Origin: UMGS1851 sp900555605 | GTDB taxonomy: Bacteria; Bacillota; Clostridia; UBA1212; UBA1255 | Assembly: GCA_902472555.1 (NCBI GenBank) | Contig: CABROF010000119.1 | Location: forward strand, 1 to 6,466 | Reading direction: 5' to 3' | DNA: 6,466 nucleotides | Shown: positions 1 through 5,726 of the stretch, one piece after another | Numbering within the stretch: the first letter of the stretch is position 1 | How the letters are laid out: every line of letters begins with the position of its first letter | Made by a program: the position numbers and the translations under genes | Notes under the pieces: generated by a model | The model's database searches: none | What the model was told of the DNA's origin: nothing | The model's input: only the letters and a program-made list of their open reading frames with translations

Positions 1-37
1 GGGCCGGGGCAGCCGGTGATATCCCGGCCCATCTTTT
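1..37 (+). terminator. possible terminator hairpin for an upstream gene
   Basis: GGGCCGGG at 1-8 is the perfect reverse complement of CCCGGCCC at 23-30. A G-T wobble at 9/22 extends the stem to nine pairs around a 12-base loop. The run ATCTTTT follows at 31-37, so the arrangement resembles an intrinsic terminator, but the T-tract is short (four T) and directly continues into the first repeat unit. No gene end is visible because the window starts here. It could equally be one more palindrome of the repeat-rich segment that follows. Confidence 0.35.
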
Positions 38-82
38 GCAGGGAAAAGCCAAAGTGCAGCCGTTCCCTGCAAACGGCTGCAC
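34..82 (+). repeat. structured repeat unit 1 (interleaved inverted repeats A-B-A'-B')
   Basis: Two perfect inverted repeats are interleaved. Arm A, TTTGCAGGGAA (35-45), is the reverse complement of A', TTCCCTGCAAA (63-73). Arm B, GTGCAGCCG (54-62), is the reverse complement of B', CGGCTGCAC (74-82). A' is exactly the loop of the B hairpin, so the A and B stems compete, or at most form a pseudoknot with a shortened A stem because no bases separate A' from B'. Bases 34-73 match 150-189 at 35 of 40 positions without gaps, which marks this as a copy of a repeated element. Its function is unknown to me. It could be a structured RNA, a protein-binding palindrome, or a short non-autonomous mobile repeat. 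Confidence 0.75.
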
Positions 83-98
83 GCCGTTTTCCGTTTTT

Positions 99-148
99 GC
101 GGGGCTCCTGCCCGCGGCGGCGCGGCGGACAAGGAGAGCGCCGCCCGC
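99..148. repeat. GC-rich palindromic stretch between the two repeat units
   Basis: GCGGG (99-103) can pair with CCCGC (111-115) around a seven-base loop. GGCGGCGC (116-123) can pair with GCGCCGCC (138-145) around a 14-base loop. The stretch contains almost only G and C between 108 and 128. Short open frames cross it, but they show no recognisable protein features and their translations simply reflect the repeats. It may be the spacer or body of the flanking repeated element. Hairpins of this size are easy to find in such GC-rich DNA, so the support is modest. Confidence 0.35.
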
Positions 149-149
149 T

Positions 150-216
150 TTTTGCAGGGAAAAACCAAAGCGGGGCCGATCCCTGCAAATTTTTGTTTGG
201 CCCCGCAGCTTTGGTT
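150..216 (+). repeat. structured repeat unit 2 (interleaved inverted repeats A-B-A'-B')
   Basis: This is the second copy of the element, 116 bases downstream of the first and in the same orientation. Arm A, TTTGCAGGGA (151-160), pairs with TCCCTGCAAA (180-189). Arm B, GCGGGGCC (170-177), pairs with GGCCCCGC (199-206), and the stem continues with AACCAAA (163-169) against TTTGGTT (210-216) after a three-base bulge (207-209), giving 15 pairs. The three positions where arm B differs from copy 1 (171, 173, 174) are each matched by a complementary change in B' (205, 203, 202). Here B' starts nine bases after A', so a classical pseudoknot is sterically more plausible than in copy 1. No T-tract follows, which argues against a simple terminator. 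Confidence 0.75.
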
Positions 217-232
217 CAGCGATAACTTGCCC

Positions 233-260
233 TTGACGAATACGCGGATTGGTATAGAAT
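233..260 (+). promoter_or_regulatory. predicted housekeeping-sigma promoter of the polysaccharide operon
   Basis: A -35 box TTGACG (233-238, five of six to TTGACA) is followed after 16 bases by a -10 box TAGAAT (255-260, five of six to TATAAT). Transcription would start near 267, giving a leader of about 47 bases before the glycosyltransferase. The surrounding DNA switches sharply from GC-rich to AT-rich here, as expected of a promoter. A perfect TATAAT also occurs at 279-284, but no -35 box is visible at the right distance. The structured repeats lie upstream of this start site, so they would not be part of this transcript's leader. Confidence 0.65.
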
Positions 261-313
261 AACAGAGGATTGAAATATTATAATGATAAAAAGAAAGGAT
301 TTCCCCTGACGGC

Positions 314-1285
314 ATGAGTAAGGATCAAAATAGGACAGCGCCGCTTGTGACGGTCTGCTTGGCAACTTATAATCATATTTGCTATTTGCGCCAATGTCTC
401 GACAGTATTTTCAGTCAGAAAGTAAATTTTCCGTATGAAGTGCTGATTCATGACGATGCCTCTTCTGATGGCACGCAGGATATGATCCGGGAATATGCGG
501 CGCAATATCCGGACCGGGTCCGGACAATGCTCCAACAGGTGAACCAGCAGTCCCAGGGAATCAAGTCGTTTTATACGCTGATGCGCAATGCCCGGGGAAC
601 TTACATTGCATTGATTGAAGGGGATGATTACTGGACCGATCCCCAAAAGCTTCAGAAGCAGGCAGATTATATGGAACAGCATCCCGGCTGTACGCTGTGT
701 GTGCATGCAGCGGTCACAGTAGACGGAGAAAATCATGTTCTGCAGAAAATTCTGCGGCCGGCAGAATGCAGCAGAGATCTGACAGCCCAAGAAGTGATCG
801 GAAAAAGCGGCTGGTTTGCCACTGCCTCCATGGTACTCCGGCGCAATGCGGTGCAGCAGCTGCCAAACTTTTATTTTCATGCGCCGGTGGGAGATTATCC
901 CCTATCGGCACATTTGGCCATGAACGGATCCGTCCATTATATTGATGCCTTTATGTCCGCATACCGTATCAATATATCGGGATCCTGGACAAGCACGGTA
1001 TGCGGCAGCCGAAAAAAGTACCGGCAGCACATGGAAGAAATGAACAAAATGTTTGCGGAAATTGATAGCGAGACGGACGGACAGTATCACGAAACGCTCT
1101 CAGGCGTGCTGCTGAAGCGAGAGTTTGATCTTGCTGTCCTGAATGACGATCTGAAAACAATCCGCCAGGAAAAATATGCCGAGATTTACCGGACGCTGCC
1201 TGCCGTTCAGAAACGCAGAATCCTGCTCTGGGGACATTTCCCGCGGCTGCATAAATTTTTGCTGCGTTTAACCGGAAGGGATTGA
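314..1285 (+). CDS. family 2 glycosyltransferase (GT-A fold)
   Basis: This 323-residue protein should transfer a sugar from a nucleotide-sugar donor to a growing lipid-linked polysaccharide repeat unit at the cytoplasmic face of the membrane. The family is clear from the N-terminal strand LVTVCLATYNH (11-21), the HDDASSDGT motif (46-54, nucleotide-binding aspartates) and EGDDYW (102-107) carrying the DxD-like metal site. The motif GDYPL (193-197) sits where inverting members carry the catalytic acidic residue, with YR (217-218) after it. No membrane segments are evident; the C-terminus from about 265 is basic and may be helical. The ATG at 314 directly precedes the first strand. The nearest Shine-Dalgarno AAAGGA (294-299) lies 14 bases away, longer than usual, but no better in-frame start exists. 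Donor and acceptor cannot be told from sequence. It is the first gene after the predicted promoter. Confidence 0.93.
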   Translation: MSKDQNRTAPLVTVCLATYNHICYLRQCLDSIFSQKVNFPYEVLIHDDASSDGTQDMIREYAAQYPDRVRTMLQQVNQQSQGIKSFYTLMRNARGTYIALIEGDDYWTDPQKLQKQADYMEQHPGCTLCVHAAVTVDGENHVLQKILRPAECSRDLTAQEVIGKSGWFATASMVLRRNAVQQLPNFYFHAPVGDYPLSAHLAMNGSVHYIDAFMSAYRINISGSWTSTVCGSRKKYRQHMEEMNKMFAEIDSETDGQYHETLSGVLLKREFDLAVLNDDLKTIRQEKYAEIYRTLPAVQKRRILLWGHFPRLHKFLLRLTGRD

Positions 1286-1288
1286 CCC

Positions 1289-2749
1289 ATGGGCGAGGAG
1301 ACAATGAAGACCAAAGTCATATCCGGCCTGTTCTGGCGTTTTTTAGAAAAAGGCGGCGGCCAGCTGATACAATTTATCGTGCAGATTATATTGGCCCGAT
1401 TCTTCCTGACCCCGGAGCAATACGGAATCGTCGGCATGATCACGGTATTTATCCTGATTGCCAACGTCTTCATTCAAAATGGTTTTACTTCCGCGCTGAT
1501 CCAGAAAAAGGAGGTCTCCCAGCTGGAATTCACCTCCATGTTCTATATTTTGCTGGCAACCTCAATTTTTCTTTACGGAATATTATATTTCAGCGCGCCT
1601 GCAATCTCCCGTTTTTATCAGGAGCCGCTGCTGACCGGCATTCTCCGGATTCAGGCGCTGACAATCATCATCGGCGCATTTTCCAGCATTCAGAATGCCG
1701 TCATGTCTAAGCGCATGCAGTTTAAAATGATCTTTTACCGGACCATCGGCGCAAACATCGTGTCCGGCATTGTCGGGGTCCTGCTGGCAGCGCTGGACTA
1801 CGGAATTTGGGCAATCGTCTGGATGAACGTAGCATCGGGCCTTACCGGAGCTATCATTTTCTGGATAACGGTAAAATGGCGGCCCTCTCTCTGTTTTTCC
1901 TTTCGCGCCGTGAAGGCGCTTTTCTCGTATGGGTACAAGGTGTTGATCACGAATCTGATTGGTACCGTCTATGATAATTTGTATCCGTTTGTAATCGGCA
2001 AGCTTTTCGGAGATGCACAGCTTGGACTCTATAATAAGGGGCGCAGCATCCCTTCCCTGCTGGTGGAAAATATTAACGGAAGCATTTCGAGCGTCATGTT
2101 TCCGGCACTGTCCTCCAATCAGGATGATCCTATAAAAATCAAAAATATCGTGCGCAGATCTATTATGACGAGCTGTTTTCTTATTTTTCCCATGATGGCC
2201 GGCCTTGCTGCAGTGGCAAAGCCGCTGGTGCTGGTGCTGCTGACAGACAAATGGATCGGAGCAGTGCCGTTTATCCAAATCACCTGTATTGCATTTGCTT
2301 TCTGGCCCGTTCATACGGCAAACCTGCAGGCGATCAATGCGCTGGGCCGCAGCGATATCTCATTAAAGCTGGAGATTGTCAAAAAAATAGTCGGTGTTGT
2401 GCTTCTATCAGCCAGCCTGCCCTTTGGAATCTATGTTTTCGTCGGCAATTTAGCTGTCACGTCGATCATCGCGCTTTTTATCAACAGCATTCCCAATTAT
2501 AAGCTGCTGCACTATGGAGTCCGCCAGCAAGCCGCAGATATTCTGCCTTCTTTGCTTTTGTCCGCAGCAATGGCTGTCCTTGTCTATCCCATCTCGTTTC
2601 TGCCGCTCCGGCCGATTCTGATTCTGCCGATACAAATTCTGGCCGGCGCGGCGTTTTATTTGGCAGGGGCGCGGCTTATGCGTATGGAGGCACTCTTTTA
2701 TCTTCTGACTACATGGAAGGAACGAAAAAAGAAAGGAGCGGAATCATGA
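1289..2749 (+). CDS. polysaccharide flippase, Wzx/TuaB-like (MOP superfamily)
   Basis: This 486-residue, strongly hydrophobic protein belongs to the polysaccharide transporter branch of the MOP superfamily (Polysacc_synt type), which flips undecaprenyl-pyrophosphate-linked repeat units to the outer face of the membrane. The N-terminal amphipathic stretch with FWRFLEKGGGQ (15-25), the segment LGLYNKG (245-251) followed by MFPALS (270-275), and NLQAINALGRSD (345-356) are typical of WzxC/TuaB-like members. Length and the alternation of hydrophobic segments fit the usual 12-14 helices; the tail (477-486) is basic and cytoplasmic-looking. It starts three bases after the glycosyltransferase stop. 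The ATG at 1289 has GGAAGGG eight bases upstream; an in-frame ATG at 1304 has GAGGAG only three bases upstream but better matches how relatives begin, so the start is uncertain by five codons. The substrate cannot be inferred. Confidence 0.92.
   Translation: MGEETMKTKVISGLFWRFLEKGGGQLIQFIVQIILARFFLTPEQYGIVGMITVFILIANVFIQNGFTSALIQKKEVSQLEFTSMFYILLATSIFLYGILYFSAPAISRFYQEPLLTGILRIQALTIIIGAFSSIQNAVMSKRMQFKMIFYRTIGANIVSGIVGVLLAALDYGIWAIVWMNVASGLTGAIIFWITVKWRPSLCFSFRAVKALFSYGYKVLITNLIGTVYDNLYPFVIGKLFGDAQLGLYNKGRSIPSLLVENINGSISSVMFPALSSNQDDPIKIKNIVRRSIMTSCFLIFPMMAGLAAVAKPLVLVLLTDKWIGAVPFIQITCIAFAFWPVHTANLQAINALGRSDISLKLEIVKKIVGVVLLSASLPFGIYVFVGNLAVTSIIALFINSIPNYKLLHYGVRQQAADILPSLLLSAAMAVLVYPISFLPLRPILILPIQILAGAAFYLAGARLMRMEALFYLLTTWKERKKKGAES
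2733..2738 (+). promoter_or_regulatory. ribosome binding site deciding the start of the PLP enzyme
   Basis: AAGGAG-type site (AAAGGAG around 2732-2738), seven bases before the ATG at 2746. It selects this ATG over an in-frame ATG at 2713 that would add 11 lysine- and glutamate-rich residues and has no such site. It lies inside the end of the flippase gene, consistent with translational coupling through the ATGA overlap at 2746-2749. Confidence 0.8.
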
Positions 2750-3690
2750 TTCATCCGATACAGTGGAAACAAAATCCGGAAAATGCATTTTACCTCATGC
2801 GGGAGGACCTGCTTCCCTTTTCCTTCGGCGGAAACAAAGTACGGATTGCACAAAGCTATTTGGAGGATATGGAATGCCGCGGCTGTGATTATTTGCTGGC
2901 ATACGGAAACAGCCGGTCAAATCTCTGCCGTGTCCTGGCCAATTTGTGCCGCTCCCGGGAAATCCCCTGCGGTGTGATTTCTCCGCTGGATGACGACGGA
3001 ACGCGGGCGGAAAGCGGAAACAGCCTGATGGTACGCGCATTTGGCGCTGAAATCACGGTCTGCGGCAAAACCGAAGTCCCCGAAACCATCGCCGCGGTGA
3101 AAGCTGCGCTTCGCCGAAAGGGATTTCATCCTTATTATATTTATGACAGCACCTCTGTCGCTGCCGGCGTTGCGGCTTACGTCCGGGCATACGGCGAAAT
3201 CACGGAATATGAAGCCGTTCACAGTTTTCAATTCGATCTGACCGCATTGCCCTCTGGCACGGGTATGACGCAGGCAGGCCTTCTCTGCGGCGCGCTCATG
3301 GCAGGCGCAGACATACATTCCATCCTGGGCCTCTCCGTTGCCCGCGGCCAGGCGCGCGGCCGCGCAGCCATCCATGGGCATATCGAAGCTTACCGCGCAC
3401 AGCTGCCGGAGGAAACGCGGCTGCGGATTCCTCCGGTCCCCGAAGATCATATCCGCTTCAATGACGCCTATATATTGGACGGCTACGCTTCATACAACCG
3501 GGAAATTACGGAAACAATCCGTCAAATGCTGTTCCTCAACGGAGTTCCGATGGACACCACCTATACGGGAAAGGCATTTTGGGCGCTGAATCGTTATTTG
3601 TCGGAAAATCATATAACCGGTAAGAAAATTCTATTTCTGCATACTGGCGGCCTGCCCCTGTTCTTTGACCGCCTCGCGCTGCTGAAATAA
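2746..3690 (+). CDS. PLP-dependent enzyme, ACC deaminase/D-cysteine desulfhydrase family
   Basis: A 314-residue fold-type II (tryptophan-synthase-beta-like) PLP enzyme. Visible landmarks are REDLLPFSFGGNK (19-31) with K31 as the expected Schiff-base lysine, GNSRSN (54-59) at the substrate-binding loop that in relatives reads QSN, PSGTGMTQAGL (169-179) as the phosphate-binding loop, TYTGKAF (272-278), and the C-terminal HTGG (299-302). Relatives deaminate 1-aminocyclopropane-1-carboxylate or release sulfide from D-cysteine; length (about 330) agrees. The true substrate is unknown: the residue before the conserved SN is R57 instead of glutamine, suggesting altered specificity. It overlaps the flippase stop by four bases (ATGA) and is followed by an ATP-grasp ligase, so a role in providing or modifying an amino acid for the polysaccharide is a reasonable inference. 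It is cytoplasmic, with no signal peptide. Confidence 0.85.
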   Translation: MIHPIQWKQNPENAFYLMREDLLPFSFGGNKVRIAQSYLEDMECRGCDYLLAYGNSRSNLCRVLANLCRSREIPCGVISPLDDDGTRAESGNSLMVRAFGAEITVCGKTEVPETIAAVKAALRRKGFHPYYIYDSTSVAAGVAAYVRAYGEITEYEAVHSFQFDLTALPSGTGMTQAGLLCGALMAGADIHSILGLSVARGQARGRAAIHGHIEAYRAQLPEETRLRIPPVPEDHIRFNDAYILDGYASYNREITETIRQMLFLNGVPMDTTYTGKAFWALNRYLSENHITGKKILFLHTGGLPLFFDRLALLK

Positions 3691-3705
3691 GGCCCGGCGC
3701 GGGGA

Positions 3706-3735
3706 TTGACCTGCGGCACAATTGTAAAGTATACT
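3706..3735 (+). promoter_or_regulatory. predicted internal promoter before the ATP-grasp gene
   Basis: A -35 box TTGACC (3706-3711, five of six) and a -10 box TATACT (3730-3735, five of six) are separated by 18 bases within the 81-base gap between the PLP enzyme and the ATP-grasp gene. The start would fall near 3742, about 30 bases before the ATG at 3772. No terminator hairpin with a T-tract is seen in the gap, so read-through from the first promoter is also likely. This promoter would add separate expression of the ATP-grasp ligase, rmlA and rmlB. Confidence 0.55.
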
Positions 3736-3771
3736 GAATACGACAACGGCTGATAAGGAGACCCTCGGGCC

Positions 3772-4845
3772 ATGAATCTATTACTGACCTCCGTCGGGCG
3801 GCGGAGTTATTTAGTTGAATATTTTAAACAAGCAATGGCGGGCCGCGGGCTTGTACACACGGCAAACAGCGATCCGCTGGCCCCTGCCCTTGCATATGGA
3901 GACAGGGCTGTCGTTACACCGCTGATTTATACGCCGGAATATATCCCGTTTCTGCATGCATACTGTCTGCGCAACAAGATCGGCGCCGTGCTGTCGCTGT
4001 TTGATGCGGATCTGCCGGTTTTAGCCGCCAACCGTGATATTTTTGAAAATGACGCCATCCGGGTGCTGGTTTCGTCTGCCGAGGTGATTGCCGCCTGCAA
4101 CGACAAATATCAAATGCAGCAGGTATTGAACCAAATCGGCATTGCCGTACCTAAAACATACCGCACCCCTGCCCAGGCCGCCCATGCGGCGGAAGCCGGC
4201 CTGATTACCTATCCGGTTATGATAAAGCCGCGATTCGGCATGGGCTCCATCGGCATCTTTGAGGCAGAGAATGCCTCGGACCTCCGGGTGCTGTACGAAT
4301 ATGCGGTCAGAACGGTTCAGCGTACCTATTTAAAATATGAATCCGCCGCAGATCCGGAAAACGCGGTCCTCATTCAGGAAAAAGTCGCGGGACCGGAATA
4401 CGGACTCGACATTATCAATGATTTATCCGGAAATTACCGCACCACCATTGTAAAGCGCAAAATCACCATGCGCGCGGGAGAAACGGATGCCGCGGAAACA
4501 GCAGATGTGCCGGCGCTGCGGCGGCTGGGCCGCAGAATCAGCGAAACGCTACATCATATTGGAAATCTCGATGCAGACGTCATTCTGACAGATGCCGCGC
4601 CCATGGTACTTGATTTAAATGCACGGTTCGGCGGCGGGTATCCGTTCAGTCATGCAGCAGGCGCAGACCTGCCGAGGGCCATGGTCGCATGGCTTGAGGG
4701 TAAGGAGGCAGACCCAAAACTGCTGACAGCGGAAATCGGCGTGCTTTCCTATAAAGACATCCGGATCCAAAGGCGCGCGGCAGCACCGCAGAATAAGCCG
4801 CACGATGAACCGCAAAAAGGGCCGCAGAAAGGAATGGAAACATGA
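3772..4845 (+). CDS. ATP-grasp ligase, CarB/PylC-like
   Basis: A 357-residue ATP-grasp enzyme expected to activate a carboxylate as an acyl phosphate and join it to an amine or other nucleophile. The N-terminal Rossmann-like domain begins with LLLTSVGRRSYLV (3-15). The ATP-grasp core has K112 after CND, YPVMIKPRFGMGSIG (147-161) with K152 and the glycine-rich loop, IQEKVAGPEYG (201-211) with E203 at the adenine hinge, and VLDLNARFGGGYPFSHAAG (279-297) with metal ligands D281 and N283. Such genes are often labelled carbamoyl-phosphate synthase large subunit, but the protein is about a third of CarB length and has no partner amidotransferase here. TAAGGAG (3754-3760) lies 11 bases before the start. 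The last 20 or so residues are a P/Q/K-rich low-complexity tail. It follows the PLP enzyme gene and overlaps rmlA by four bases. The substrate is unknown; amide attachment of an amino acid to a sugar is one possibility. Confidence 0.87.
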   Translation: MNLLLTSVGRRSYLVEYFKQAMAGRGLVHTANSDPLAPALAYGDRAVVTPLIYTPEYIPFLHAYCLRNKIGAVLSLFDADLPVLAANRDIFENDAIRVLVSSAEVIAACNDKYQMQQVLNQIGIAVPKTYRTPAQAAHAAEAGLITYPVMIKPRFGMGSIGIFEAENASDLRVLYEYAVRTVQRTYLKYESAADPENAVLIQEKVAGPEYGLDIINDLSGNYRTTIVKRKITMRAGETDAAETADVPALRRLGRRISETLHHIGNLDADVILTDAAPMVLDLNARFGGGYPFSHAAGADLPRAMVAWLEGKEADPKLLTAEIGVLSYKDIRIQRRAAAPQNKPHDEPQKGPQKGMET

Positions 4846-5699
4846 AAGGAATTTTATTGGCAGGCGGACGCGGGACGCGCCTCTTTCCTATGACAAAGGC
4901 CGTATCCAAGCAGCTGCTTCCCATTTACGATAAACCGATGATCTATTACCCCCTTTCCGTGCTGATGCTTGCGGATATCCGGGACATTTTACTCATCTCC
5001 ACCCCGGAGGACCTACCTGCGTATCAAAAGCTCTTCGGCGACGGCAGCATATTCGGTCTTTCCATCTCTTATCTGCCGCAGACACAGCCGCGGGGATTAG
5101 CCGACGCATTTCTTCTCGGAGAAAATTTTATCGGAGACGAACCGGTCTGTCTGATTCTCGGAGATAATATTTTCTTTGGCCAAGACTTCTCCTCCTATCT
5201 GGCAAAGGCCCGCAGGCATACGGAGGGCGCGGAAATTTTTGCCTACCCCGTTAAAAATCCGAAAGAATTCGGGGTCGTGGAATTCGATGAAAACAGACGG
5301 GTGCTGTCCTTAGAGGAAAAGCCGGAAACGCCGAAATCCCAGTATGCCGTGCCGGGATTATACTTTTACGATTCTGCGGTCTGCACCATTGCAAAGCAGG
5401 TATGCCCTTCCGCCCGGGGAGAGCTTGAGATCACGGCTGTGAATAATGAATATCTGCGCCGCGGAAAGCTCAAGGTCAATGTTCTGGGCCGCGGTATGGC
5501 ATGGCTGGACACCGGCACGCCGGAGGGTATGCTCAAAGCCACCCAGTACGTGGAAGCAATTCAGTCGCGCCAGGGATATTATATTGCGTGCTTAGAAGAA
5601 ATCGCATGGCGCCGGGGACTGATTACAAAAGAACAGATGCGCGCGGCCGGCGCACAGCTGTCGGCTTCGGATTACGGCAGATACATATTATCCTTGTAA
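4842..5699 (+). CDS. rmlA: glucose-1-phosphate thymidylyltransferase
   Basis: RmlA (also RfbA) condenses dTTP and alpha-D-glucose 1-phosphate to dTDP-glucose and pyrophosphate, the first step to dTDP-rhamnose and other dTDP-deoxy sugars. The 285-residue protein has the full short-form length. Visible motifs are the nucleotide-binding signature LAGGRGTRL (6-14), K23-Q24 and LPIYDKPMIYYPLS (26-39), QPRGLADAF (82-90), GDN (107-109) with the Mg-binding D108, EEKP (158-161), GELEITAVN (193-201) and WLDTGT (221-226) with the second metal aspartate D223. All expected catalytic residues are intact. Its ATG overlaps the ATP-grasp stop (ATGA), with AAAGGA eight bases upstream, so translation is probably coupled. 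It is cytoplasmic, a homotetramer in known members and usually feedback-inhibited by dTDP-rhamnose. Confidence 0.97.
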   Translation: MKGILLAGGRGTRLFPMTKAVSKQLLPIYDKPMIYYPLSVLMLADIRDILLISTPEDLPAYQKLFGDGSIFGLSISYLPQTQPRGLADAFLLGENFIGDEPVCLILGDNIFFGQDFSSYLAKARRHTEGAEIFAYPVKNPKEFGVVEFDENRRVLSLEEKPETPKSQYAVPGLYFYDSAVCTIAKQVCPSARGELEITAVNNEYLRRGKLKVNVLGRGMAWLDTGTPEGMLKATQYVEAIQSRQGYYIACLEEIAWRRGLITKEQMRAAGAQLSASDYGRYILSL

Positions 5700-5708
5700 A
5701 ATGCAAAG

Positions 5709-5720
5709 AGGAGGCGGAGG
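5709..5720 (+). promoter_or_regulatory. tandem ribosome binding sites before rmlB
   Basis: Two Shine-Dalgarno-like sequences stand in a row: AGGAGG (5709-5714), 12 bases from the ATG at 5727, and GGAGG (5716-5720), six bases from it. The nearer one has the better spacing and fixes the rmlB start. The duplication is visible; whether it strengthens initiation is not known. Confidence 0.6.
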
Positions 5721-5726
5721 CGTCCC

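Noticed and set aside
34..189. CRISPR array
   Set aside because: There are only two copies, they are internally palindromic over their whole length, the 76-base interval is too long, and no cas gene is present.
150..216. Second repeat unit as an intrinsic terminator
   Set aside because: The 15-pair stem is strong enough, but the bases after it (CAGCGATAAC) contain no T-tract.
16..236. Two short open frames (69 and 66 codons) over the upstream region
   Set aside because: They cross both structured repeats and the GC-rich palindromes, have no ribosome binding site, and their translations only echo the repeat in two frames.
279..284. Perfect TATAAT as a second promoter -10 box
   Set aside because: No -35-like sequence is found 16-18 bases upstream; kept only as a remark under the main promoter.
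278..880. 200-codon minus-strand open frame
   Set aside because: It lies opposite the glycosyltransferase gene, which has clear family motifs; the antisense translation resembles no family I know and has no convincing start signal.
1508..1514. Perfect AAGGAGG inside the flippase gene
   Set aside because: No start codon lies at a suitable distance in any frame with a plausible product; it encodes lysine-glutamate-valine codons of the flippase.
1583..2314. 243-codon minus-strand open frame
   Set aside because: It is antisense to the flippase gene; its composition (many H, Q, R, D) is what hydrophobic codons give when read backwards.
2917..3450. 177-codon minus-strand open frame
   Set aside because: It is antisense to the PLP enzyme and has no recognisable features.
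3772..4845. Carbamoyl-phosphate synthase large subunit as the function of the ATP-grasp gene
   Set aside because: The protein is 357 residues with a single ATP-grasp domain and no small subunit nearby, whereas CarB has two such domains in about 1070 residues.
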